Source: Chionoecetes opilio (taxonomy: Eukaryota > Arthropoda > Malacostraca > Decapoda > Majidae). Taken from it: a stretch of 64,000 nucleotides of DNA. Both the position numbers and the translations under genes were made by a program. The stretch spans positions 59,759-123,758 of the forward strand of contig JACEEZ010013901.1 in the NCBI GenBank assembly GCA_016584305.1, given 5' to 3'. Position 1 is the first letter of the stretch. Each line of letters begins with the position of its first letter. A model generated the notes under the pieces. It was not told where the DNA came from and searched no databases. It saw nothing but the letters and a program-made list of their open reading frames with translations. Positions 1 to 10,740 of this stretch are shown piece by piece.

Positions 1-65
1 CTGATGTAATGAATGTATCATATAATACTAAATCCCATTGTTTATTCTTCTTGCAATTTTTACAG

Positions 66-217
66 CACAAGTCTCTGTATGTCTCTTCTGACATACGAGT
101 GCGTCAGGTTGACCTTTTCATGTGTCATGGACGGTATGACAACTGTCTCCGTTGCTCCCATGACCCATACTGTGGTTGGGACAAGGATGCTAACATGTGC
201 AAGCCATACAAGCCTGG
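66..217 (+). CDS. Sema2a: Semaphorin-2A-like, PSI-domain exon
   Basis: Coding exon of a secreted class 2 semaphorin, an axon-guidance ligand that signals through plexins. The frame gives a cysteine-rich PSI module with the core YDNCLRCSHDPYCGWD followed by a further Cys (NMCKPY), the usual end of the sema domain plus PSI. The acceptor is a pyrimidine-rich tract ending tttttacag at 65. The donor GTATGT starts at 218, so the exon ends in phase 2 after two bases of a Gly codon. The next exon (34399) resumes with LLQDV, as expected for Sema-2a. The sema propeller exons must lie upstream of the window. Assignment to class 2 rather than class 1 rests on the downstream Ig and tail exons and on recall of insect Sema-2a. 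Confidence 0.9.
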
Positions 218-555
218 GTATGTATTTCCACTGATATATAGATGCACCAGTGTGCACTGTGCAGGTTAGCTCAGATCTTCGCCATAGAAAACAATGTATT
301 GAGGCTAGGAATAGAGCTAATAGAGTACAGTAAACCCTCTCCAAATCGGTTCTCCTTATTCCAGATATTGGATAATTCAGACTTTTTCAGGGCTCCGGAG
401 ACCTATTTGTAAATTCGGATACCTATTTATAAATTGGTCCATAGACCACTGTATACCTGGACTGCGCACGGAATATCGGCCTGTTGCACATGGGCCTGTA
501 TTTGCCCTGAAGTCGGAGGGCCGCTCGGATTCATATATATATATATATATACGCA

Positions 556-628
556 TCATATAGACTGGTTTATCAGTATATATGATATACTGATCATATC
601 ATATATACTGATAAACCAGTCTATATGA
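556..628. repeat. Perfect hairpin, 33-bp arms
   Basis: Arms 556-588 and 596-628 are exact reverse complements around a 7-base loop. The arms begin TCATATAGACTGGTTTATCA. It lies inside the inverted-repeat element 326-2388, between two outer copies of gaccactgtataCC in opposite orientation. Confidence 0.9.
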
Positions 629-1047
629 TAGTCCATAGACCACTATATTTCTTTGTCGGGCGCCCCGCAGGCCCCTATGCAGCCCCGCAATTCAAAACAT
701 TGTCGCGTGTGCAGTCCAGGTATACAGTGGTCTATGATTGGTCATAAATCCGAATTATTAAGCTGGAATCTGGACACATGGAATTATACTGAACTGATCA
801 ATTAATTCCTGTATTTCTCTAATTCATTATTTTATACACAACAATACAGTACTGTACTGCACCTTATTTTTGATAACTATATAATACATACTATAAACAC
901 TATTTATTATTGAATTTTACTGTACCGTGTTTTAGTGACTTTGGGTGTGCTATGGGGCCAGAGGCTTACACGAGTTTTTCAACCCTCGATTAATCCGAAC
1001 TTTCGGATAGTCCGGACGCATATTACCGCTCTCTGGAATAGTACTGT

Positions 1048-2010
1048 ATTTTTTTTTTTTTTTTTTATTTTTTTTTACATCACAAAGGACTGGTAACACA
1101 AAGCCCGCTTAATTGCCAGTCCCTATAAAGAAGACAGTAAGAGAATAAAGAAAGGGGGGTGGGCCAATTTAGTTCGGGAGGTGTCTTGTTACTCTTCTCT
1201 TAAAAAGATTTAAGTTATAGGATGGTGGAAAAATAAAAAAAGGAAGAAAGTTCCAGAGTTTACCAGTGAAAGGGATGAAAGAGTAAAGATAATGATTAAC
1301 TCTAGCATTAGGAAGATGGACAGAATAGGGATGAGAATGAGTAGATAGACTTGTGTAGCGAGGCCGCGGGAGGGGAGTAGGCATGCAGTTAAATGTTCAG
1401 AAGAACAGTGAGCATGAAAATAACGATAGAAGATAGCAAGAGAAGCAACATTGCAGCGGTGATTTAAAGATTGAAAACAGGCAGTCAGAAGAGGGGAGTT
1501 GATGAGACGAAAAGCTTTTTGTCTCAACCCTGTTTAGGAGAGTTGTATGAGTGGATCCCCCCAAATATGTGAGACATTCTGCATACATGGGCGGATAAGG
1601 CCCCTGTACAAAGCAAGCAACTGGGAGGGAGAAAAAAAATGGACGCAGATGCCACAGGACACCTAACTTCTTAGAAGCTGTTTTAGCAAGAGATGAGATG
1701 TGAGATTTCCAGTTCAGATTTTTAGTAAAGAACAGTCCAAGAATGTTCATTGTAGTAGAAGGAGATAGTTGAGCGTCATTGAAGAAGAGGGGGTAGTTAT
1801 CTGGTAGGTTTTGTAGAGTAGATAGGTGAAGAAATTGGGTTTTTGAGGCATTATACAAAATAAGGTTGGCCTTGCCCCAATCAGAAATTATAGAAAGATC
1901 AGAAGTTAGGCGCTCGGTAGCATCTCTCCGTGAATCACTTAGTTCCTGTTGTGTTGGACGTCTAAAAAACGACGTTGAAAAATGCAGGGTAGAATCATCA
2001 TATACACCAC
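1048..2010 (-). pseudogene. Jockey/CR1-like LINE, 3' fragment
   Basis: On the minus strand the fragment starts near the catalytic box of a reverse transcriptase (VYDDSTLHFSTSF) and runs through the thumb (DWGKANLILYNASKTQFLHL) to the family's C-terminal region (NSPLL, FYRYFHAHCSSE, ending FKRRVTRHLPN). A conserved 3' UTR (gactggcaattaagcgggct) and a poly(A) follow, seen as the T run at 1048-1076. Frames are broken several times (reading moves between three frames at about 1400 and 1500). It is a dead-on-arrival 5'-truncated copy. The same family recurs at 6217-8640, 9187-10600 and 15449-15690. Confidence 0.85.
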
Positions 2011-2409
2011 ACACCAGGGTAGGTATGTTGTGTTGGGATGTCGAGCCAATTACCGATATCCAAGCTCGTGACGTCACATTGAGGGTGGAGCCTACGTGAT
2101 CACAGGGCTATAATCTGTATGTTTTATTTAAGATTAGACCTATTAAATTATTTAATTTAACTTAACCTAACCCAACCTAACCTAGCCTAGACTTTATAAA
2201 TGATGTTAAATAAAACACAGGTTATAACCCAGCGAACACAAGCTCTACCCCCATATGATGTCACGAACTTGGATAACGGTGATTGGCTAGAGACATCCCC
2301 CATACCACATACTATTCCAGAAAACGGCAATGTGCAGTCCGGACGGGGTCCCCCCCCAATTGGTCGGATTTATAGAGGGTTTACTGTATTTATCGTAAGG
2401 ATTTATGTA

Positions 2410-4945
2410 AGGCTTTATTGCCAGTAACACTCATTGTCTTGGGCGACTTCAATGCTACTACTGGCACTGTGAGAGATGGCTACGAGTTGTGTGTTGGTCC
2501 CCATGGCTCCGGTACCAGAAACACCAACAGTTCTCTGCTTCTGAACTTTGCAAGGTCCAGAAGGTTGAGAATTGCAGGTTCTTGGTATCAGAGACCAGAG
2601 CTGCACCGCTGGACATGGTATAGTAATGCCGGAGGGGTAGCTAAGGAGATCGACCACATCCTCGTTAGTACTCGTTGGAGGATCCTCCAGAACTGCAGGG
2701 TTTACCGGAGTGCTGAGTTCCTTGGAACAGATCACAGACTTGTTGTTGCTACACTTAAGCTTCATGTCAAGTCCAGAAGAATCTCAAGAGGTAACCATAC
2801 TGTGTTTCATCTTGAGAAACTGAAGGACTTGACATGTGCTCATGAGTATGCGGTGGCAGTCTCAAATCGGTTTGATGTGCTCGGTGCTCTCGGGGATCCT
2901 GTAGAACTGTGGGATACCTTCAAACGTGAAACTCTACAGGCTGCCAAGGAGTGTATTGGGGAGCGCCCGAGGTCAAGGCGTGGTTTTGTCTCGACGGAGA
3001 CGCTGGAGAAAATCGAGGAGAGTCGCGCTGCCAGGCTGGCTGGGAACCGGGACCAGCACAGGGCTCTGTCACGCCGGACTAGAACCCTCCTGAGGAGAGA
3101 CAAGGAGAGGTATGTCAGGAGTCTCGCTGAGGATGTCGAGGGTCATTTGAACGCTAATGACCTCCGACCCGCCTACCGAGCCCTGAAGAAGCTCCGTTCC
3201 AAGTCTCCTTCTCGGGCGAGTGCTATTCGAACAGCAGATGGGTGCCTCGTGTCGGACATGGATGGGCAGTTGGCTCGTTGGGCTGAGTACTTTGGGCAGC
3301 TGTTCACGGTGGACCCACCAATTGAGCAGCTTCACACCACTGGGTTACAGGCAGTGGATGCCGATCCTCCCATTGACGAAACCGCACCCTCTCGACGAAG
3401 TCAGAGAGGCTGTAGCAAAGTTGAAGGGTGGAAAGGCAGCTGGTGTTTGCAATATCAGTGCGGAGCTCCTCAAAGCTGGGGGTGAGGCCATGATCCGCGG
3501 GTTGCATGCTGTCCTGACTGCCGTGTGGCAATCAGGTACCATTCCTCCTGACTGGAAAAGGGGGCTGGTCGTCCCTATCTGGAAAGGGAAAGGGGACCGT
3601 CAGGACTGCAACAATTACCGCGGTATTACACTGCTCAGCGTACCAGGCAAGGTGCTTGCCCATCTATTGCTGACACGAATTCGCAGTCATCTGGTGAAGC
3701 ATCAGAGACCTCAGCAGTCTGGGTTCACGCCTGGTAAGTCAACAACGGACCGTATCCTAGCGCTTCGTGTCCTGGTGGAACACCGACGTGAGTTTCGACA
3801 GGGGATGCTTGCAGCCTATGTTGATCTCAAGAAGGCGTTTGACTCAGTGCATCGTGAGTCACTCTGGGATCTTCTGCGACTTCGAGGGATTCCTGCAAGG
3901 ACTATTGGTTTGATAACTGGTCTGTATTCTGGGACTGAGAGTGCTGTGAAGTGTGGGGCAGGTGTATCCAGCTTCTTTCCTGTGAATACAGGAGTGAGGC
4001 AAGGGTGCGTCCTTGTCCCATCACTTTTCAACGCTTGTATGGACTGGGTATTGGACAAGGTTGTAGATCAAAGTGATTGTGGAGCATCCGTCGGCAACAC
4101 CAAGATCACTGATCTTGTTTTTGCCGATGATGCAGTAATCTTTGCTGAGTCGCTGGAGGTCCTGGCGATGGCTCTCAAGGCGCTGCATGAGGAGGCAAAG
4201 CCTTTGGGACTTGAGGTCTCCTGGCTCAAGACCAAGGTCCAGGTATTTGGAGACTTACTAGATGAAGCAGTACAGTCTGTTCATGCGTGTGGCGAGGACA
4301 TTGAGATCTTGGAAAGTTTTACATACCTTGGTAGCGCAGTCCATAATGACGGCGGGTCACATCAAGAAGTCTTACGGCGGATTGGCATAGCCCACGGTGT
4401 TATGGACTCGCTCAGCGGGAGTATTTGGCGTTGTCGGTACCTGTGCAGGAGGACAAAGATCCGGATCTTCAAGTCGCTTGTGATCCCTGTCTTACTCTAT
4501 GGTTGTGAGACATGGACACTAAATAGTGACTTGAAGAGACGAATCCATGCCTTTGGTAATAAGTGTCTTCGCAGAATCATGGGCTATCGCTGGGATGATT
4601 ACGTGTCAAATCAGCGATTGCACCGTGAGACTGAATCGAAGCCTATTACCTGCATAGTCCGTCAGCGCCAACTTCGGCTATATGGGCATGTGGCACGCTA
4701 TCCTGAAACCGATCCTTCCCATCGGGTTGTATCTGTAAGAGACAATCCGGCGTGGAGGAGGCCAAGGGGGCACCCACAAGGCTCGTGGCTGGGGCAAGTT
4801 GATGTTTCTTGTCGAGAGCTGCTTGGTATGGGAAAGGAGCCTGCATGGGAACTCGCGCGTGGTGACCCTCGGGAGTGGCGTCGTAGGGTGGGCGAGGCGA
4901 CGCGCCCCCCGACGTATGCCCCCAATGATTGATTGATTGATTTAT
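2410..4945 (+). pseudogene. Non-LTR retrotransposon: endonuclease + reverse transcriptase
   Basis: A near full-length ORF2, 5' truncated. Residues from 2418 encode an APE-type endonuclease (LIVLGDFNATTG; the IDHILVS and LGTDHRLV motifs). The reverse transcriptase follows with LTRIRSHLVKHQRPQQSGF, VDLKKAFDSVHRESLW, TGVRQGCVLVPSLFN and the active-site box VFADDAVIF. A thumb/C-terminal domain follows (RRIHAFGNKCLRRIMGYRWD; HVARYPETDP) and ends at 4930 in a (TGAT)n tail. The endonuclease and RT halves are in different frames. Compared with the second copy (31111-33590), two Ts are missing at about 3391 (ctctcgacg against ctctcttgacg), which explains the break. It copies itself by target-primed reverse transcription when intact. 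The clade is not certain (RTE- or CR1-like). Confidence 0.9.
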
Positions 4946-4959
4946 TGCCAGGGGTGTCA

Positions 4960-5560
4960 AAAGTAAGAACTGCGGAGGTTGTTGTTACGCTGTACTATGG
5001 TTTAGTTAGACTCCGCCTCAATTATGCAGTGCAGTTTAGGTCCACATATTATACAATGGATATAGGGTTGCTAGACCATGCAGAGAAACATGACGAAAAT
5101 GGTACATGGTATGGGCAACTTTACTTACGACAGGAAATTGAAGCTTATGAACTTACTTTCACTAGAGAGGCGAAGAGTAAGAGGCAATCTTATAGAAGCA
5201 TTTATGTGAATGAAGGGATATAAAAAGGAGATATAGGAATGATTCTCACACTTATCAAGCAGATTAGAATAAGGAGTAATGGATTCAAAATTGACAAATG
5301 TAGATTTTAGATAAGAAATATAAAGAAATTGGTTTACGGATAAGGTAGCAGATGATTGGAATAGACTCAGTCATCAGATAGTTAGTTTAGTAATGATAAG
5401 GAGTTTCAAAAGAAGACTGGACAAATATAGGGATAGGAATGAAGGTGTATGTAGGTAATGTATGTGTAATACTGGAACTACCACGTGTAGGCCTACACTG
5501 AGTCATCAGTTTTGTTATTCAGGTGCGGACCCAGGGTTTATTCTTGGCTTGTATTTACTT
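4960..5560 (+). pseudogene. LINE 3' fragment (RT C-terminal region)
   Basis: LYYGLVRLRLNYAVQF followed by a decayed stretch (ERRRVRG-like, then WNRLS... in other frames) matches the C-terminal tail of a CR1-like LINE, usually LYxxLVRPxLEYxxQ. Stops and shifts are frequent. It belongs to a different family from the LINE ending at 4945. Confidence 0.6.
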
Positions 5561-6190
5561 TCCTAATTTTTACTGCAGGAATACAAATCCAACGCACATT
5601 AATAATAAGACACAGAGTTACACCGTATGCTAAGCTCATGCTTATAGCCATCCTGCTGCGCACCTGGCTGTGTTTGTGACAGACAGTGGGACCCCACCCT
5701 ATAAATGACTGGCGGCAGAAAGTATTGTATTCTCATCTGCAAAGTGTGCTTTTTCTTAATACAGACTTTATGATATGTTTTATTAGACACATGTTAACTT
5801 AGTCAATTTTTTTCTTTTTTTCTACATAGACAAACATCGGATCCACTTCGAATAGTAGTATATTCATTACTCCTTGTCTGAGAGAATGTCAACAAACTGC
5901 ATACGTCTGCTGTGTTTCCTGGCAAACATATCAATCAATTTTGATGTATCAATTTGTATATTGTAGAGTATATTCATAAGGGCAAGGCCATTGAGCCGTT
6001 CATTTTTCATAGTGCTTCTGAGCCAGATCTTCAGGCGAAGCAAAGTACTATATATTTCTGCCCGTAATCATGCCAAATAATTTCTTCAACTTACCAAAAG
6101 CTCCTTCATTCATAGAAAATGTCAAAATCTTTCTGAATCAAACTCCTCTCGTGACTTCTGGCATCTAGCTAATAACTTGGCTCTCTAGCA
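5561..6190. other. No gene or recognised repeat
   Basis: AT-rich sequence with no ORF of interest and no inverted or tandem structure that I can support. It lies between two LINE fragments. Confidence 0.5.
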
Positions 6191-6587
6191 ATTTTTATTC
6201 TTTATCTTTCCCTCCCATGCTTCATCCAGATGGCTCCACAGCTGTCTCATCTATTTCTAAAGCTGAACTCTTTGCTCAAACCTTTGCTGAAAATTCCACT
6301 CTGGTTGATGAAGAGCTTCTTCCTCCTTCTCCTCCATCCTCTATATTATGCATATATTATCATGATTATACTATGCCTGTTATTAAGATCCTTTGTAATG
6401 ATGTTTTCTATGCCCTTTCTGACCTAGAGCCTCGGAAGTCATACAGTTCTGACGGAATCCCTCCTATTGTTCTTATAAACTGTGTTTATGTGTGTGCTCC
6501 CTGCCTGGTTAAACTTTTCCGTCTTTGTCTATCTACATCCACCTTTCATTCTTGATGGAAGTTTGCTCACATCCAACCTGTTGCTAA

Positions 6588-6886
6588 TGTCGCTTCCGTG
6601 GTGCAGTTGCTAGCGTGCCTAGCTAGGAATCTGCGGGCCCTGGTCCGAAACCGGGCCAGGGCAAGTCGGCGACCAGCCAAAACAGCTGTTCTTCCTACCT
6701 TTCGGGGTTGATAAATGGGTACCTAGGGAAACCTGGGGAAGATAACTGTGGTAACCCGGATGTCACACTAGCCCTGTGTTCCGGGGTAACGGGTCCTCAC
6801 CCTCCACAGGCTCAAAGGGCTAATGCCTTGGAGATGAGCACCGAAGGCCACGTGCAGCATAGCGTATGCTCCCATCTTTACCTTTA
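6588..6886 (+). mobile_element. tRNA-related SINE with 15-bp target-site duplication
   Basis: The 299-bp insert is flanked by exact copies of CCAACCTGTTGCTAA (6573-6587 and 6887-6901). Its head (gtggtgcagttgctagcgtg ... ggtccgaaaccgggcc) has the layout of pol III A and B boxes. Its tail repeats tttac. It splits the reverse transcriptase frame of the LINE exactly where the peptide FAHIQPVAKKDPSNYR would be continuous. Confidence 0.88.
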
Positions 6887-8168
6887 CCAACCTGTTGCTA
6901 AGAAGGATCCTTCAAACTACCGTCGTATAGCTTTGACTTCCTGCCTTTATAAAGCTTTTGAATCTATACTTAATAAGAGGATACTTGAGCATCTATCTGC
7001 TCACAATCTTCTATCTGATCGTCAGTACAATTTTCGTAAAGGGCGATCTACTGGTGATCTATTAGATCTAATTGAATCTTGGTCATCCTCCTTTAGGGGT
7101 TTCGGTGAAACTTTTGCTGTTGCCCTTGACATATCAAAAGCTTTTGATAGAGTCTGGCACAATTTTTTTATTTCCAAACTACCCTCATTCGGTTTCTATC
7201 TTTCTCTCAGCACCTTCATCTTAAAGTTTCCTTTAAAACCGTTATATTGCATTGGCTCTATTACTGTTGACGGTCATTGTTCTTCTCTTAAGTCTATCAA
7301 TAGTGGTGTTCCTCAGAGTTCTGTCCTATAACCCACTCTCTTTTTATTATTCATTAATGATCTTCAAAGTCTAACTCAAAGCCCTATCCACTCCTACGCT
7401 GATGATTCTACCCTGCAATTTTCTACATCGCTCATTAGATGTCCAACTCAACAGGTACTAAATGACTCATGGAGAGATGCCACAGAGCGCCTAACTTCTG
7501 ATCTTTCTATAATTTCAGATTGGGGAAAAGCAAACCTTGTTTTGTTCAATGCTTCTAAAACCCAATTTCTTCACCTATCTACTCGATAAAATTACCAGAG
7601 AACTATCCCTTCTTCTTCAATGACACTCAACTGTCTCCCTCTTCTACAATGAACATTCTTGGACTATCCTTTACTAAAATTCTGAACTGGAAATCTCACA
7701 TCTCATCTCGTGCTAAACAGCTTCTAAGAAGTTAGGTGTCCTGTGGCGTCCCATGTATGGAGTATGTCTCACATGTTTGGGGGGGATCCACTCATGCAGC
7801 TCCCTAAACAGATTAAGTCAAAAGCTTTTCGTCGCATCAACTCCCCTCCTCTGACTTAAAATCACCGCCGCAATGTTGCTTCTCATGCTATCTTCTACCG
7901 TTATTTTCATGCTTACTGCTCTTCTGAACTTGCTAACTGCAACTTCTCCCCTCCCGCGGCCTCGCTGCACAAGACTTTCTACTCATTCTTATCCCCATTC
8001 TGGCCATCTTCGTAATGCAAGAGTTAATCAGTATCTTCACTCTTTCATCCCTTTCACTTGTAAACTCTGGAACTCTGTTCCTGCTTCTATTTTTCCACCT
8101 TCCTACGACTTAAATAGCTTCAAGAGAGGAGTGACAACACACATTCCGAACTAAATTGGTCCACCCCT

Positions 8169-8515
8169 AAGACGGTAGCAGAGTGGTTAGGGTCACCGAG
8201 TGGCGCTCTCGAAGACCCGACTTCGATCCCGAGTGAGACCCATAAATCCACTTAAAATCTTTCTGCACCGTCGAGTGGCCTAAGAACACCCACATGCCCT
8301 GCCCTGCCCATTAACTCTACCTTCGATTGCGAGTGCATCAGAGGACACAGGGGGGCGGCATGAGCCTCTAATCACAGGCGTCACTATAAAAATCCTGCCT
8401 GCGCCACCACGGGCGAGGGCCAACCATCACAGCCCTCAAGTGAGCCTCCAGGGCCTACCATCCCTTCCCTGGAGGTCACTGCCTACAGGCCAAGATGTAA
8501 AGAAAAAAAAAAAAA
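8169..8515 (+). mobile_element. tRNA-derived SINE, family A, copy 1
   Basis: The head reads ggtagcagagtggttagg (A box) and acttcgatcccgagtgagac (B box), like a tRNA with TRGC..AG.GG and GTTCGATCC motifs. A conserved body follows (caccgtcgagtggcctaaga; ggggcggcatgagcct) and then an A-rich tail. It is inserted in the 3' UTR of the LINE at 6217-8640. Other copies lie at 16895-17268 and 60325-60790, with pieces at 53600-53830 and 40905-41045. Confidence 0.85.
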
Positions 8516-9171
8516 TCTTTATTCTCTTACTGTCTTCTTTATAGAGAATGGTTACGAAGCTGGCTATTTGTTACCTTTTTTTTTTTTGCCCTGCGCCAGT
8601 CCTTTGTGATGTAAAAAACAAAAAAACAAAAAAACAATTAACTATGCTCATTCATACAGCTGGTTACTGGAATGATACATATAAGCTGCAAGACGGTTTT
8701 GATATTGTGAAAAAAATATTAATGGTAATAATCTGATACTGGGAAACTTGAAGGCTGGTTGGTATTTTGCTTGCTGAAGAAAGGCTCTTAGGTAGATTTT
8801 GTACTAATCAGGACACATGATGCTCTGTAAATGGTGGCTAGAACTAGACTAAGGACTCGGCAGGTTGAGGTGGAACGAGTGGATCTGACCGTGGTGGTGT
8901 GGTGTGTTGGGAAGGGGCTGCGCCTTGCTTGAGGTGAGGTCTTAGGTCCCGTGAGGCCATGTTCAGATCACGGTTGGAGTGAGGTGGCAGTTAACCAATG
9001 TGGGGAACTTCCTCTTGCCTCACAAGTCATGAATATCTTACTGGTCCGGAGGTAAATGAATAATATAAATAATATAAAAAATGCTCAGAAAATGGGTGTT
9101 GCCCGGGCAACTAGGGCAACAACCCTGGATCCGCCACTGTTATTACTATTTTTATTCCTCTTATATATGTA

Positions 9172-9186
<15 letters not shown>

Positions 9187-9214
<28 letters not shown>

Positions 9215-10600
9215 ACATCACAAAGGACTGGGCAAGTAAAACAAATAAAAGTAACAAAAAGCCCGCTTATTTGCCAGTCCCTATACAGGAGACAGTAAGA
9301 GAATATAAAAAGGAAGGGTGGGCAATTTAGTTCGGGAGGTGTCTTGCTGCTCCTCTCTTGAAAACATTTAAGTCGTAGACAGGAGGAAAAGTAGAAACTG
9401 AAAGAGAGTTCCAGACTTTACCATTGAAGGGGATGAAACAGTGAAGATATTGGCTAATTCTTGCATTAGGGAGATGGACAGAATAGGGATGAGAATGAGT
9501 AGAATGAGTAGCAGACCCACCGAGCCATGCTGTTTTGAGGTCATTCACCTGAGTGCGTGCCGGTGATGCTACCATGCACTCTGTCTTAGTGGTGTTGTAG
9601 ACAATGTCATGCTTGGCAGCATACACCTGACACACATTGATAAGGTCCTGCAACGCATCCGCAGTGGATGCAAGCAGTACCATATCATCAGCATAGCTCA
9701 GTGAGTTGATGCACCCATCATGTATGTGGCAGCCGATACCTGTATCACGAAGGTTGGCACTGAGATCATCCGTGTACACATTGTACAGGTAGGGAGATAA
9801 AATCCCCCCCTGCCGAATACCATTGGCAGTACTAAAGGACAGCGAGAAGGAATTACCCCACTTAACAGTAAATTCCTGGGTAGTGTACCAGTACATTAAT
9901 AAATTAACAATGTACCCAGGTGTACCCCTGACGAAAAGTTTATGAAAGAGCTTCCAGTAATTCACTCTGTCAAACGCCTTTCTGGCATTCAGGAAACACA
10001 GATAAACAGGGGAATTTCTGGAAGTGTAGTAGTGAATGATATTCTTCAATGTCCACAAACACACCTCAGTGCCAAGGCCTTTCTTATAGCTGAACTGATT
10101 GTCCAGTGTATACAGGTAGGCCTCAAGACGATGGAGCACCACTTTCTCCAGCACCTTGGACAGGGCGGTCGCCTTGGCAATGGGCCTGTAATTGCCAGAG
10201 TTAGCAGGGTCCTTCACTTTGCTCTTCAGTAAAAGCACTAAAAGCACTGCCAAGACCTGACTGGGTATGTACTGATGGCAGACACAAGCAAAGGGGAAGT
10301 AGATAGACAAAGACTGAAAAGTTTGACCAGGCAGGGTGCAAGCACAGAAGCACAGTTTTTGAGAACAATAGGAGCGACTCCGTCAGGACCGGAAGCCTTC
10401 CGAGGATCTAGGCCAGAAAGGGCAAAAATAACATCATTACGAAGGATCTTAATAATAGGCATAATATAGTCAGAGGGTGGAGGAGAAAGAGGAACAAGCC
10501 CTTCATCAACCAGAGTGGAATTTTTAGCAAATGTTTGAGCAAAGAGTTCAGCTTTAGAAATAGATGAAACAACTGTGGAGCCATCTGGGTGAAGCATAGG
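9187..10600 (-). pseudogene. Chimeric LINE: jockey-like ends around a foreign reverse transcriptase
   Basis: Reading the minus strand from 10597, the first part is the jockey-like leader (MLHPDGSTVVSSISKAELFA; ASGPDGVAPIVLKNC). From about 10290 it becomes an RT of another LINE family: NSGNYRPIAKATALSKVLEK, YLCFLNARKAFDRVNYWKLF, ANGIRQGGILSPYLYNVYTD and the catalytic SLSYADDMVLL. The same open frame then runs without a stop into the jockey-like tail (THSHPYSVHLPNARISQYLH ... FKRGAARHLPN) and its normal 3' UTR, with the T run at 9187-9214 as poly(A). The 328-codon ORF 9327-10310 therefore joins two families in frame. The middle segment has no 3' UTR or tail of its own. Confidence 0.85.
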
Positions 10601-10740
10601 AAGGAAAGATGAAGAAGTAAAATTGTTAGAGATGGTATTAGCTAGATGCCAGGAGTCACGAGAGGAGTTTGATTCAGAAAGATTTTGACAATTTCTATGA
10701 ATGAAGGGAGTTTTTGGTAAGTTGAAGTAAAGATTATATA

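Larger units (their letters stand above)
326..2388. mobile_element. Tigger/pogo-like inverted-repeat element with LINE inserted
   Basis: The left end TACAGTAAACCCTCT at 326 is matched by AGAGGGTTTACTGTA ending at 2388, each at a TA dinucleotide, as in Tc1/mariner-pogo elements. Subterminal sequence is repetitive (attcggat, ccatagaccactgta in both orientations at about 440 and 735). No transposase ORF is visible. A LINE 3' fragment (1048-2010) lies within it, so this element is older than that insertion. Confidence 0.7.
6217..8640 (+). pseudogene. Jockey/CR1-like LINE reverse transcriptase, interrupted by two SINEs
   Basis: The copy begins in the region before RT (MLHPDGSTAVSSISKAELFA; a SDGIPPIVLINC box). 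It continues after a SINE insertion with KKDPSNYRRIALTSCLYKAF, GRSTGDLLDLIES, VALDISKAFDRVWH, INSGVPQSSVL and the catalytic SYADDSTLQFS near 7400. The tail (FYRYFHAYCSSEL; FKRGVTTHIPN) is followed by a 3' UTR cut by a second SINE at about 8169-8515. The conserved 3' end resumes at about 8516 (ctttattctcttactgtctt) and ends in a poly(A)-rich tail. There are many internal stops. Same family as 1048-2010. Confidence 0.88.

Noticed and set aside
8169..8250. Functional tRNA gene
   Set aside because: The A and B boxes are present, but the cloverleaf is incomplete and the unit has a SINE body and A tail with several dispersed copies.
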